DNA from: Arenicola marina
Lineage: Eukaryota; Annelida; Polychaeta; Arenicolidae
Reading direction: 5' to 3'
Length of the DNA: 64,000 nucleotides
Assembly: GCA_964019135.1 (NCBI GenBank)
Contig: OZ025258.1
Span: forward strand, 6,777,961 to 6,841,960
The notes under the pieces are model-generated. The model was not told where the DNA came from. It saw only the letters and a program-made list of their open reading frames with translations, and did no database searches. The position numbers and the translations under genes were made by a program. Below are positions 47,844 to 59,511 of this stretch, in pieces. Within the stretch, counting starts at the first letter, position 1, and each line of letters begins with the position of its first letter.

Positions 47844-48879
47844 GGGCTCGTTCGGAAGCGATGGCTAGTCGCTAACTATATGGCTACCGAACGTCGCTTT
47901 GTCCGACTAGCTAGTCGATTAAGATGAACCACGCTGCCCCCCACGGTTCCTCTGGTCGATTTTGTTTTCCAAGATGGCGCAGGAGCATCAGCCTTAGGCG
48001 GTACGCTTGATCTGTGGCTTCGTTTGCAAGTTTACGAACATTTACCAGCATCAGAATATAACAAGGATCGTGCATTGTTGTATCTTTCGCTTATTGGGTG
48101 CATTCGTTGTGATTTCGCGCATGTTCACATGATCGTAGTAACGCTACGCTCTTTCATTTTAATATGATCTCTTCCGTATTAATGTGGGGTAGTGGGGTCT
48201 TGGGCTCTTGGCAGTCTGGTGGCCCCCTAGGATCCATATTGGATCCCTTTTGGGAAGAATGTGCCTCTTTTGTTGTGCCTCGCACATTGATAAAGCATGT
48301 CGAGTTGTTTCCGGCCAAAACTAAGCCCAGGCGAAACTTATATCAAAATTTGCAGAAAACTCGATTGTTTCATTCTATAAATTCAGAAACCTGATAAACA
48401 TCGCCGTTTCGGCTGTGGTGTGGCAAACATGTCTATCCCGGGACACCACAGAACTCTGTCGCGGCACTGCAACTTATACCAAGCCTCGCGAAGCACACAA
48501 ACTGATGACGCTAACAACTAAAATGAAAACTTGTGGTAAATTGATATTACGGGCAAGGCTAAGAGACACTATTTGGCAGTCTGGCATGGGAGGAATATAG
48601 ACAAAAGAAATCTTGAATGATCCAAAGACTGATTCTTATTTGTATTTTGACCTCTTTAGTTTTAGCGGGAAAGAGCTCGACATTAAATGTCTAACCAGAT
48701 AACCAGTTACACCCCTTCATTGTTACGAAAATCCCACAGAAACCCAACCGTTCCGCCATAGGACTGGTCTGTCAACCGGGTTGACAATCCCGCGTTCGGC
48801 AAAAAGTTGCATTACGCAGGCGCAAGGACGAAATCTAGGTAAGAAAATAGTGCAATAGTGGTCGCTTCCGAACGAGCCC
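47844..48879. mobile_element. TIR element, 1036 bp, TAG target duplication
   Basis: GGGCTCGTTCGGAAGCGA (47844-47861) is perfectly inverted at 48862-48879. TAG flanks both sides (47841-47843 and 48880-48882). An 18-bp perfect TIR with a 3-bp duplication fits a nonautonomous PIF/Harbinger-like element, although that superfamily prefers TWA. Internal open frames (48164-48394 and 48415-48600) show no transposase motif. Confidence 0.88.
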
Positions 48880-48882
48880 TAG

Positions 48883-49470
48883 ATCGCCTAACACCGACAG
48901 CCACACATGAAACAAACGAGTTCTGGTTTGTCAACCGTCTAAAAGCTCATATATGATATAAATCTACTTGGATGGTTATAATTCTGATATGGACAGAACT
49001 TCAGTGGTTAGTTGTGTATCCAAGGACAGTTTTAGCCGATCTTGTGTGTGAAGCGAGTGAAGGCAAACAACCGGAAGGTAGGCAGCACGCACGTACATGC
49101 CGTTCATCCTAGGCATTGACGTAGAGCATACGCATCCCTGTCTTGTGGGATCTCGATGAGATATCGTAGTGACTGTACAGCCCTATCTGACCCAAACCAC
49201 TCTTCGGAATCATTGCCATAGTTACATGGCGTAGAACAATGAAACATGACGTCACGCTCACAATAATTGTGGTTATTGATTAAAATGGCCCTTCTTGCCG
49301 CCTAGTTACATATATCTACGCGCCTTTTCTTGGTCACGATATACCGATATACTTATATGGTGTAAAGAAGGCGACTGGCTCACAAAATGTGCGAAGGCTT
49401 GTAAGCGCTAAACATTTCACTTCGAACGTTGTCTGGGAATTAAACCAATGGAAACATGTTTACGCCCAGC
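48883..49470. other. Intergenic; short AGGGCTGTACAGT end at 49172-49184 (-)
   Basis: The minus strand reads AGGGCTGTACAGT from 49184, flanked by AT. It may be another end of the AGGGCTRTA family, but similarity beyond 13 bp is not clear. Nothing else was recognised. Confidence 0.35.
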
Positions 49471-49481
49471 ACATATATGTG

Positions 49482-49736
49482 AGGGGCCGGCGCGACAGCT
49501 CAGTGGGCTAGAGGTCCCTCATTGAGGGCTCTGGTCACCTGAGTGCCTAACGGCACGTGGGTCGGTGGTTCGAGCCCTGCTGTGGCCAGGTCTGTCCGGT
49601 CGCAGGATAAAGATCCCATGTCTTTCTTCGTAAAGAGTAGGGGGTTACCCCGGGGACATGGCTCCACTCTCCCTTCCTTCTCCCATTGACGCGATATGAC
49701 CAAAAGTGGTTAAAGCGTCCTGAATAACCAACCAAC
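49482..49736 (+). mobile_element. tRNA-derived SINE (copy 2) with 10-bp target duplication
   Basis: Same family as 16875-17126. It has an A box (CAGCTCAGTGGG), an exact B box (GGTTCGAGCCC), the shared body and an AACCAACCAACC tail. CATATATGTG is present on both sides (49472-49481 and 49737-49746), which defines the insertion precisely. Confidence 0.95.
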
Positions 49737-49929
49737 CATATATGTGGGGTAAACTAGAACTTAAATTCAACTATTTCATTATCATTATGAAAATAAAGGG
49801 CTGCTACAAGTTGTCTACAAATCGCGCTATTACTATTATTACGAGTTGAGTTTATGTAGTAGTCCTGCCAATAAAATTGCCTGACGCCCCGCTATTGTTA
49901 TACTACAACTATCGTAAGCTATCGGTCAG

Positions 49930-50150
49930 CTATCTCGGTGCTGGTGTGACCCGAGGGTACGTCTCCAACACGAGGCTGTGACCTCCGTTGGTACACTGTG
50001 TTTGGTTCTGTCCTCAGGCGACGTTCGCCTTGTTGGCGGTACGGGTAACGACGGTCGTGTGGAGATCTTCCACAACGGGGCGCGGTCTGTGACGACCTTT
50101 GGGATGACACGGAAGCCGCGTAAATATACCGATCTTCACCTCAGATTTAT
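49930..50150 (+). pseudogene. Second orphan SRCR half-exon, frameshifted
   Basis: [21 protein letters not shown] is encoded from 50018, right after an intact TCCTCAG acceptor. A 7-nt loss relative to the exon at 21151-21259 then shifts the frame, and the TVCDD cysteine is lost from frame. The GTAAAT donor (50120) and intron flanks on both sides are retained. No partner exon is nearby, so this is a relic. Confidence 0.82.
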
Positions 50151-50246
50151 TGCTTATTATTGCACTTATCATCATGTCTCATGTATGTCAGAGACAAATA
50201 AGTCTTTCATGTCGACACAGAAGCCCAACAAAGGGCGTTTGGTGGC

Positions 50247-50520
50247 ATATTTCCCAGACGTGGAGACTGCGATGGCTTCAGGAAACATGTTGACGCTTCG
50301 TGACCATTCAGAAGAATATAGAACAGCTGTCCATCGCCGCCAGATATCTGCTATTTGCTTAAACCGATGTAGTGAACTACTGTTATCTGATAATTGGCAG
50401 AATAATTATTTATCTGGCGGCAAATTTTCCAGATCCGGAGACTGCGATGACTACAGGACACATGTTGACACTTCGTGATCATGCAGCAGACTATAGAACA
50501 GCTGTCCGTCGATTTCCATT
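50247..50520 (+). repeat. Tandem duplication of a coding-like 80-90-bp segment
   Basis: 50251-50337 and 50426-50512 are about 80% identical. In their two different frames they read FPDVETAMASGNMLTLRDH and FPDPETAMTTGHMLTLRDH, followed by (E/D)YRTAV. Many differences are synonymous. The family is not recognised. Confidence 0.6.
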
Positions 50521-50701
50521 TAAAAGATTAAAACATTTATCAGAGGGAAAATTGCTGTTTAAGTGACTTTACCACCGTAGCTTCACATATAGGGCACATG
50601 AGAACGAGGTTAATAACAAGTTAAACAAATGCAATATCATGCCACAAGCTAGAAACGGTCGTCAAAAAATCACCCGATGGCGTTCATTGGCTTTTACCAC
50701 T

Positions 50702-50728
50702 TTTATTATTGTTAAACGAACGTTTATT
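50702..50728 (-). promoter_or_regulatory. Poly(A) signals of the rhodanese gene
   Basis: Minus-strand AATAAA occurs at 50723-50728 and 50702-50707, about 220-245 nt after the stop codon. Confidence 0.55.
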
Positions 50729-50945
50729 ACCATCGATTATTATCATATTACATCTCAGTTGATAAATAATTGACGAGTATGGGACGCTTATCTCGTGCAG
50801 AGTGCAGTCACGATAAATGCTTAAGTTCCGACACTAGTGATAGTGCGCTTGTACACATTAACGTCTTGTTGCTCTTATAATGGTTTTGTTCATCATTTGC
50901 AGTGAAGACCTGATGGGGTAAAGGCGATACGCAAACGGTCGACAT

Positions 50946-53900
50946 CTAGTTTTCTGGCTGATGCCTTCGAAGTCGCTTGTTCAGTACTTTGCCCCACACG
51001 ACACTGAACGGGTGCGCGTAGACAGTCGGTCGGTCTCTATGGTCCACCATCGGCTTTCCCTCATTCGCCCATTTAAAGATGCTTCCTTCCAGATTGTACA
51101 CGCCGACTTTCTTCTTGAGATCTGTTCCGCCGTCTGCAAAAGGTCAGTTTTACCAAAGAACATTGTAATGTACAATGCAAAGACTTACATATTTAATATA
51201 TAAATATGTAGTAATAATATATAATTACATAGCTATAAATACGTAGCTAGATCTACAATAATTATGTTAATCAAAGACATGGATAATGTTAGGCTGATTA
51301 TTACAGATTTTAACCGCCAAGACACAGTGGCAATGGTTTGTGAATGTCGTGTGCTCAGCAATCTCTTACAAATCATTCGTTATTCAAATTACCACACCCC
51401 TTACAGCAGGAATTAACAACCTTTTCTCATCGGCTACTAACAAACCTTTCTCTATTTCGGTCGCGATCGCCTGCGCGTATTTCGATGAGCGATAGCCCAG
51501 GGCGCAGTAGCACACGACGGTTTGTTCTAGAACAGAAACACCGTACGTGCAATGAATTCAGTTTCCATACACAGGGGTTAACAAATACCAAGGCCGGGCG
51601 CGCCTTGGAGCGTCTTGTTTTAATACGGCCAACCTTATTATTATTTTTTTATTTTTTATTTATTGACTCAAATGGTATACAAAAACAGAGAGAACATCCG
51701 GAGGCGCTTGGCTTAGTTCAATGGCTACATAATTGTATATGACAAAGGGTTGCAGTAACAAACATTTTGTCTATTCGTCCACGTAATTACATGTCAGTCA
51801 AAAATAAAGGGCGTCAAAACAAATTGCAAGTACCCTTAGTTAATCCTTGCTTTTTGCTATTTGATAGTTAGATAGTTAACGCATCTTCTGAATCGTACTA
51901 CAGATGTCTTCAAATCCGGGAACCTTGAATTACATTTGCAAGAATATAGATACTGTTGTCCTAAAAACAAGATAAAAATTAGCAGTTTGTCTTTAACACC
52001 AAATAAATGTCTTTTACATGGTACTCAATCAAAATTCCGAATCCGTTTTCAAGCCACAGGTACAGAGACTACCAAAACGTCTTTAAAGCTTCATATTCAA
52101 CAAAACCATGCATCAAAATGTCAGTGTTTTCGTTACAAAAAAAACATAAATCAAACTCCTTAGACCCCATGTGCATAGTCTTTCATTCGTTTATAGAATA
52201 CGGTGGAGTAACCGGTTTTGGAATTCTTGCAATTTCACACACTGTTGTTTTAAATATATGTTGAAAAGAAGCTAAATATTCGGTCTCTGATATATCTATA
52301 TCAACTCTCCATGCTTGGAGTGGGGTCTTCGGTACTGTAGCAATTCTGCTAACAAGACTCTTATATACAAATTTACTGACATGTTTTGCCTCTATATATC
52401 TCTAAAATCGTGTACAGGTCTTGTTGTCTGGACCGAATGCTAGTAAAGGTTTCCATTTTTCTGGAATGCTGTGTACAATACTATAATAATGTAACACATT
52501 TATATTGATTGCTCCCATACTTTTGACAAATCTGTGGATACGACAGGAAACATCCTTGTTCATCGCAAAGGTCTCTGACAAAAAGTATCCCCAGTTTCAC
52601 CCACCTATAATAACAGAGTACCTTATTATTAACTTTTAGGGGGGAATTATACCATAAGACTTTCTCTTGGACTTCAACTATATCGTCTAATGCGCAAAAA
52701 TATAAATCACACCAAGACGATAATTTCTCGAATGAAAGCGCTAGATATTTTGCGTAAAAGGAGATAGTTGTTAGGTCTTTAACGCTCAAATTACATCTCC
52801 AAAACAGTTCACCTATAATGCAAAAATAGCTGTGAACAAATATCGCACACGATTCATTGCCAACAATACGTTGTACCCATGCAACCTTAAGAGATTTGCT
52901 TTTGATTCCAAGATTTGGGTTACAGATACCTACCATTTGCTTAGTATTATATAATACAGTTCGTTTAATCTTTTCCGGTTTTCCACTCCATATAAATTTG
53001 AAAATTTCCATTTGGATGGTTTTTAACATGGTACCGTCTAGTGTTGGCAATATGGACATCAAATAAAAAAGTTGTGATACTGCGTATGTCTTAACAATGA
53101 CGGCCTTGCCAAACAGTGTTAGGTCTCTCTGTCTCCACATATTAAGGAGCCCAGTAATCTTTTTGCAAATTCCGTTATAGTTTTCTCAACATCTTTACTT
53201 TATCGGTAGATATATGAACCCCGAGTGATTTTACTGGGCCATTCGTCCAAACAATGCCAGATTCCGGTATTAAAATGTCAAAATCGCTTCTGAGTTTGCC
53301 AATCGGTAACATAATAGTTTTTTCATAATTTACTTTCAGTCCGGATGTTTTGTGGAAATAGTCGAATAATTCAAGGACATGTTTTAGTACATCGACAGAA
53401 TATATTAGTATTACGCCAGTCATTTGCGTATAAAACAATCTTAAATTCTCTATGTTGGTATTTAATCCCTTTCACTTTTGAATCCTGACTGATGTTATTT
53501 GCGAAGTCGACAGATAAGTAAATGGCTTCTAAAGTATGTCATTTGGTTCTGCCGCATCAATTAAATTAAGTATAATCGGCGTTTAACTAGCTTATAGGGC
53601 GCCAGTTTTTCACATAAGCACTGTCTTTGCCTTATTTTGGTACCATTGTTATAATTCCTTGTCTCTGATTAATAGATAATTTGCCTTCGTGCTAGCTTCT
53701 GGTAGATGTCCCGCCAGAAAAATTTATAAACGTCATAGGGAAGGCCGTCTGGACCAGGAGATTTGTTATTTTGAAACGTACGCAGCGCTTATGTGAGCTC
53801 ATTTTCTTCTATACCTCCTTCTATATCATCTCTCTCTTTGGCTGTTAATGAAGGACGGGTATTTCCAAAGAAAGCTGGCTCAATGATTCGGTTTAGGTTT

Positions 53901-56900
53901 CCACTATACAGATGCTTATAAAAAACCTCTAGTTCCTTAAGAATCTGTTCTTTACCTTGTCTTTCAGACCCATCAGCTTTTATCAATCTGCTTATGACTT
54001 TCTTATTATAATTCCTCTTTTCTAGATTTAGAAAAAAACTTGGTAGATGTTCCCCCTTCTTCATACTAGGTAACGTTGCTTCGTATGATAGCTCCCTTTA
54101 TCCTGGCTGCCAGTATACTATCCATTTCTTCTTTCAATTAATTGATATCATCCGATATCGATTAGTCTTTGCTCTAGCCTCTTTAGTCTTCTTTGCAATA
54201 CTGTCAATGTATTCGATTCAGATTTCTGTTTCCTGATTGCAAACTGTATAGTAGCCACCTTTAAATTATTTTTCATGGTATCCCATAGTAACATATCATT
54301 AATCGGCCCCTCAGTATCTACCGTCTCTAATATCGTGTTTTTCACGATTTGAATCATATATTCTTGCATATATGTTTTAATTGCGCTTTTAGACTGAATT
54401 TTCGTATGGTTTCTTTTGCCACCCTTTTTGTCCAATTCTAGAATACAGTTAAATCACCCCCTATAATTTGATTTACCGAGATGGATTCTTCCCCTAATAT
54501 CTTACACAGATTTAGGTAGAAGTCGGGACTATCTTCATTGGGACCATAAATATTTATTAAGTTTAATCAACAAGTCTTGTTGAACTGCCCAAGCAGATCG
54601 TTGAACTGGTTAAGAGTTGCTTTTCCAGTAGCGACTGAAGTGGAGTGAGTATTTGTGTGTGTGCGGTTCTCTTTAACACATCCCTACGTTAACCCCTATG
54701 GCTCCTACAGCGAGTCGCTCCAGGTATAACGACTGCCTTGAAATTAATCAATTTCGCTCTTCTTACAACTGTCTTTCTGGGCTCATTTGGCCATATGGGT
54801 TGGTCAAGCATACAATTGCTTGTTTCTTAGGCCAAGGAAAGACTAATTACTTTCTAGAATCTAGCCCAGTCACATTGTTTTGACATATTTCAATAATACA
54901 TACCGCATGCGTCAAATGTCGAACACAAAAGGATCAAGAGACAAGACGAAATATTGTCTACGTGAACCTCATTAGACATTTAGTTAGGGAATAGCTCCTT
55001 AAATCAACGCCTACAGAGATTTTTCATGACAGATGACGATCAGCAGTCTAAGGAAATATCAGTCCGTCTGGTCAGGTCTGGTGCGTTGATAAGCTTTGGC
55101 CAGTGCTTCATCTGTCGTTTCGCCCCAGCGGATGCGAGCTATTGTACCGCGCTTGTCCTTGAGGAAGCATTTTCCTCTCCAGCTCCAGCTCTGTACGATG
55201 TGATCAGCGCTTCTCACACGGTTAAGCAAGTAGTGAAGTTCATCACAAAGGTCATCTCCGATCGATATTCCTGAGGTTTGGAGAACTCGCCGTCGTTTCA
55301 TAATGTTTTTCCTGGTTTCCTCCGAGTCTAGTCTTACGATGATAGGTTTGATAGGTTTGCTGGGCAGTCGGTGGGCTTTGATGATATTGCCCTCGCTGAT
55401 GGAACACGTCTTCTAGACTCAGGGTAGTCATACTTGCCTGTTGTGTTCCTGCGTCTCCGAGACAGGTCTTTTTGTATTCCAAGTGGTCTTCTGTCGAAGA
55501 TGTGGACAAGAAAGCCTCCGATCTTGATCGCACACTCATGAAGTTTTACTTGGTTTGGCCTACCCTTTTAGGTTCGATGGTTGACTACCAGCAGTGAATT
55601 AAAAAAACGTTGCATCTATCCTGAATATCCAGTTTTGCAGCCTCCGTGTTTCGATGTTGCAATGCCTCATCGAATTGGTATTCCTTTTTGGACAACCTTA
55701 TTAATTGAGCACATCTGGTTGGACAACCTTTCCTCGATCGCTCCCCGTATCAATTTCGTAACTGAATACAAAGGATTTACTTCATCCCTGTCTGATCATG
55801 GCTGAGCGCTCTTTTAATAAACTGTTCTTTTAGTTTACTGTAAATTAATATGATTTGTTCACTGGGAAAGATGAAATTCAAGAAATAGTTTAACCCCTGC
55901 AAACATTTTCCAAAATAAACGAGGAAACGTTGTGTTCCGTGATCACACAAAGACAACACTACTTAAACCAGGGGAGGATTTCAATGAATTATATTATGTT
56001 CATATAAATAATGAACCATGCTATAGTATACCGGGACAACACATCTCACCCTGTTTATTTTGTTGGAGCAGTTGCATTGTTTCCTGGATGTCCGCACTGT
56101 CTGGATCCACTCGACGTGATCCAGGGATGTGACTTACAATGAACTCTTCCTCGGGACGCGTATCCTGAAAGACAACGGTTTAAGTATGATTTAAATATTA
56201 TATATTATTACTTCCACTTGACACATTAAATAATGTAAATATACTGGAACAATAACAATTATTTTAATACACTGCAGCAATATAATTCCACGCTTAAGGC
56301 GCACTCTGTTCCCAAGAGTCTTCTTTTTAAGCATTCTAGGGATAAAGAGAAATTACCCACTCCCTCGAGGTGCATAATTGCACCAGTTTATTTCCATTTT
56401 TCTTTTGTCCTTTTTTGTCATAAATAAAAAACGATTTCTGAATGGCGCAATGCCTACGCTAAAAAGACATATATCTGTTAGTAAATTAAATAACTTTCCG
56501 CGAACTGTATATAGCGATATTTGTAACGGTGGATTTCAATAGTTTGCATTTCACAGCTTACATATATGTAGTACTTTGCGATACATTATATGTAGATATA
56601 TCGACATATAAATGTCCGTAATTCGCACATGCTGCGTGGGGAGTACTTCGGTTTATTCAGGGACAGGAACGCGGAGGTTGCACTATATAGTTTTATGAAA
56701 ATATGCTTCATATATAACTCTATAAAGTACGATTTACGTATTAAATCTACTTAACTAAGACCCAAGACTGTTGCTCGATTTTTATCCTACGTGAAGCTTA
56801 GCTTAGCTTAGGTCCGAGCCAGGTTTAAATTCCGGTCAACATCCGGGCCTCTTCTTCTCTCCGTCAGCCATATTGCCAGGTAACGCGGTTTGCTAAACAA

Positions 56901-58551
56901 CTTTCCCGCCCTCAGGCCCCCTCTTCATCTACGTCCTAACCAAGGGCGGATCCAGGCGAAGGGGGTCTAGAAGCCCCTCGTTTTAGGAACAATGCTGTTT
57001 TTCAATGCAAAATTTAGGCCATCTGAGGCGTGGACAACTCCCCCCATTTTTTTAGGAAGAACGCTATCTGAGGGGGCGTGAACCCCTCCCCCCGGTCGCA
57101 AGTTTTCTGTGGACCCCCCCCGGTAGTTAAAAGTAGTTAGCCACTGCTAACGGTACAATTTCAGTGTTGTGGGTGGTGCGCGATCTCCAGCTTGGCTGCA
57201 GTGCCACGTTACCTGTACTTGACAAATTGTGTAACATGTCTTAAGGGCGAGAGCGGGTGGCGCCTGGCGGATTTTTTCAGAACAATTTTTTTTTTAATTT
57301 GTATGGTTAAATGGCAACTAATATCAATCTATGTCACATCAAATAATATTTCCTCCACCAAATTTGCATGTATTTGATGTATTACAAGCAAATACCAATA
57401 TATTTAGTGATTGCATATATGCGCCGAAAGGCACAATTGTGACAATTCGTCATTTTTGGCCTATTTTATAGCATATTTTGGTTACAAAAGAGCTTATAGA
57501 ACAAAAGTTAGTTCAGTAACATATCGTTTTTTTGTTATTTTTGTGTTTACCATGACGCTAGACTTCAGCAGGCAGTTTTTTGGGGAAGTCTGTAGACCAG
57601 TTTTTATAGGGGATTTCAAAACATTGAGAAAAAAACACATTTATAGGATTTTCCCATTGACCGCCATGTTAAAGCCAATTTGACAAAAATGCCCCAAACT
57701 TTTTTTTTAGTGAAGTGACATATTTTTTATTACATTTTCAGGTAGATCCATACATGATACTTATCTAGAGAAAAAATCAAAAAAATCTGTCGACGAATTT
57801 TTTTGGACCCCCCACCCGCTCTCGACCTTAAGTGTTCATTATCTAAAAGAATGCACCGGGAAACAGACCTAGCCGTGTTTTATTAACGTAAGTGTGCGTT
57901 ACTTAAATAATGAACGACAAAACTGTGCATTATCTTAATAATGCACAGATATTGTTTATATTGATTCGCTTGTGTCACGGTGTAATCAGTCGAGCCGAGC
58001 TGGGCTGAGGAGCGCTGGCCGATGTTGTCAGAACTTGTTTCCAAGGGAAGTGGAATTGATACAATAGTTGATTTCCTGCGTCCAAACATGGAAAATGAAC
58101 CACGTAAATCATGAAAAGAACCAACGCCTTGTTACAACAATTTTATGAAGAAAAGTTAAAGAACTCACTGTCGTAAATTCCCCAAATAAATTAGCGATTG
58201 CACTCCACGTCGTTTTTTAACTAGTACATATAGAACCGTAGTGTTGTAATATTTACTTAGCATGCTACATCTGCATGCTATCACGGTCAACTGACGCTAT
58301 CGCTAAGTAGCTGCGTGTGGTAATTCTATGTACAGCAATTATTCAGTAAATATATTATTAACTGGTGTCGCACACATCCTTACCAACAAGAGAAGAGACC
58401 CAGGTTCCTTAACGTCACTTGCTGCACCATAAAGCCAAGTATACAATGTAGAGGTATCCATCAGTGGCACAGTGGGCCATTTACCCTTAAGAGTCTTGAT
58501 TACGAAACGCATGGAGAACGAGTTGTCCTTCGTGTCATCTGCTGATGCCAT
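50946..58551 (-). CDS. Rhodanese-domain protein, four exons, LINE in intron 2
   Basis: Minus-strand exons 58384-58551, 56050-56164, 51446-51526 and 50946-51133 join in phase to give 183 residues from MASADDTKDNSF to HQPEN. After an N-terminal extension of about 50 residues, the rhodanese fold is clear: GSLLLLDTRPEEEF, VSHIPGSRRVDPD, the active-site loop VVCYCALGYRS (C-A-L-G-Y-R fits Cys-x-x-Gly-x-Arg) and VYNLEGSIFKWANEGKP. Rhodaneses transfer sulfane sulfur through the loop cysteine, but the substrate here is unknown. No targeting peptide is evident. The start Met is the first in a frame open only a little further upstream; a 5' exon cannot be excluded. Introns are 2.2, 4.5 and 0.3 kb. Intron 2 contains a same-strand LINE. 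AATAAA sites follow the stop. Confidence 0.92.
51637..54565 (-). mobile_element. L1/Tx1-type LINE ORF2, 5'-truncated and decayed
   Basis: Read on the minus strand from 54565 it starts inside the endonuclease (INIYGPNEDSPDFY, IIGGDFN). It continues through the linker (FFLNLEKRNYNKK, FYKHLYSG at 53789-54064) into reverse transcriptase (KSPGPDGLPYDVYKFFW near 53720-53760; HKTSGLKVNYEKT near 53340). The C-terminal domain follows (52481-53140) with an end containing LCFFCNENTDILMHGF near 52080-52150. The catalytic motif, normally (F/Y)ADD, reads YANDW here (about 53420), and several frameshifts separate the pieces. An A-rich tail ends the element near 51637. It lies in intron 2 of the rhodanese gene in the same orientation. 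Confidence 0.85.
55059..55366 (-). pseudogene. LINE ORF1-like RNA-binding domain fragment
   Basis: The minus strand encodes IIKAHRLPSKPIKPIIVRLD, SEETRKNIMKRRRVLQTSG and SWRGKCFLKDKRGTIARIRW. This resembles the nucleic-acid-binding part of ORF1 proteins of L1-like LINEs. It lies upstream of the ORF2 remnant in the same orientation, about 0.5 kb away, so it may be the ORF1 of the same insertion after an internal loss. It could also be a separate insertion. Confidence 0.55.
56165..57239. other. Intron 1 of the rhodanese gene (left part)
   Basis: AT-rich intron. GCGGATCCAGG near 56946 resembles the MITE end at 15839. No exon was recognised. Confidence 0.5.
57241..57831. mobile_element. TTAA-flanked TIR element (piggyBac- or Kolobok-like MITE)
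   Basis: TTAA at 57241-57244 is followed by GGGCGAGAGCGGGTGG. CCACCCGCTCTCGACC precedes TTAA at 57828-57831. The 16-bp TIRs differ at one position. The 583-bp interior has no transposase motif, so it is nonautonomous. It lies in intron 1 of the rhodanese gene. Confidence 0.82.
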
Positions 58552-59511
58552 ATCAGCATGTTTGGCTGGACCTTGCCAGGAGTCTGCGCGAAATGGGCTC
58601 AGTGAGCCAGTGTCATAAGCATATTTACAACTCGTTCACGGCAACGTCAACAGATATGCCTCGCCACTGCGTTGGACGCAAGTGGATCAGACAAAGGAAG
58701 CTGCAATTAAAGAAAAGCATCATTAAATAACACAGCTTTCAAATGTATGACAAATGCACAAACATTTTGTGCGATCATTTTCATCCAGACCAATATCCGG
58801 ATCTGCAAAAACCATATAAACTCAACCTAAATTATCAATACTAAATTACACTATCGATATCACTTTACTTGGCAGGTGTTCATGAGGGTTGATACAGTAC
58901 ATGTGACATACAGGTCAATACATGAGGAGGTCATGTGATGCCTACGACGCCAAGCCGGCAGTCCTGGGTTCGATTAGTCGTAGCGGCGTCATAATATTTC
59001 CATCGTCATTCAATCCATTTATCCACCAAATGTGCTACTGAAAAGCGCTAACGGTCTAGTATCGTGTACCAGGGCGATTATGAACAAAAACAGATAGAGG
59101 GTCTACGTAAATATATATATATATATACGTTCTCATTCACATAGCGATATCCTGCGGTCCGTTTTCAACGACGAGTGGCTACCTCTATTTGCACCTGTTG
59201 TTTGCATACCCCTGCTCTAATCACCAGAGGGGGGGGGGGGGAGGGGGGGATAACCTGGGTCAATGATCAAGGTCTTGGTTAAGGTATCTCAAGGTGTTCA
59301 ATATTAGTGTCCACAAGGCGATCAGCGAATGGTATAAATATAAACCCATGGGTCGCACGTGTCAGTCGGCAAACCCTGGCAGCCCCACCAACCTCCAAGT
59401 CCGGTGGCTGTAGGACCTGGAGGTGCCTTAAACAAGAACTGTACTTCTTGTACCGCCCCCCCCCCCCCTCCTTCCTCGGGCATCAAGCCCTTGATTTGCC
59501 TCTGATTGTTG
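58552..59511. other. Intergenic with TA microsatellite and G/C runs
   Basis: TA repeats lie near 59111-59126, a G run near 59229 and a C run near 59456. No gene was recognised. Confidence 0.5.
58937..58985 (+). mobile_element. tRNA-like fragment related to the array head
   Basis: GCCAAGCCGGCAGTCCTGGG followed by TTCGATT resembles the anticodon arm, variable loop and T arm of the head at 24905-24931. The B box is GGTTCGATTAG. It shows the element without amplification. Confidence 0.55.
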
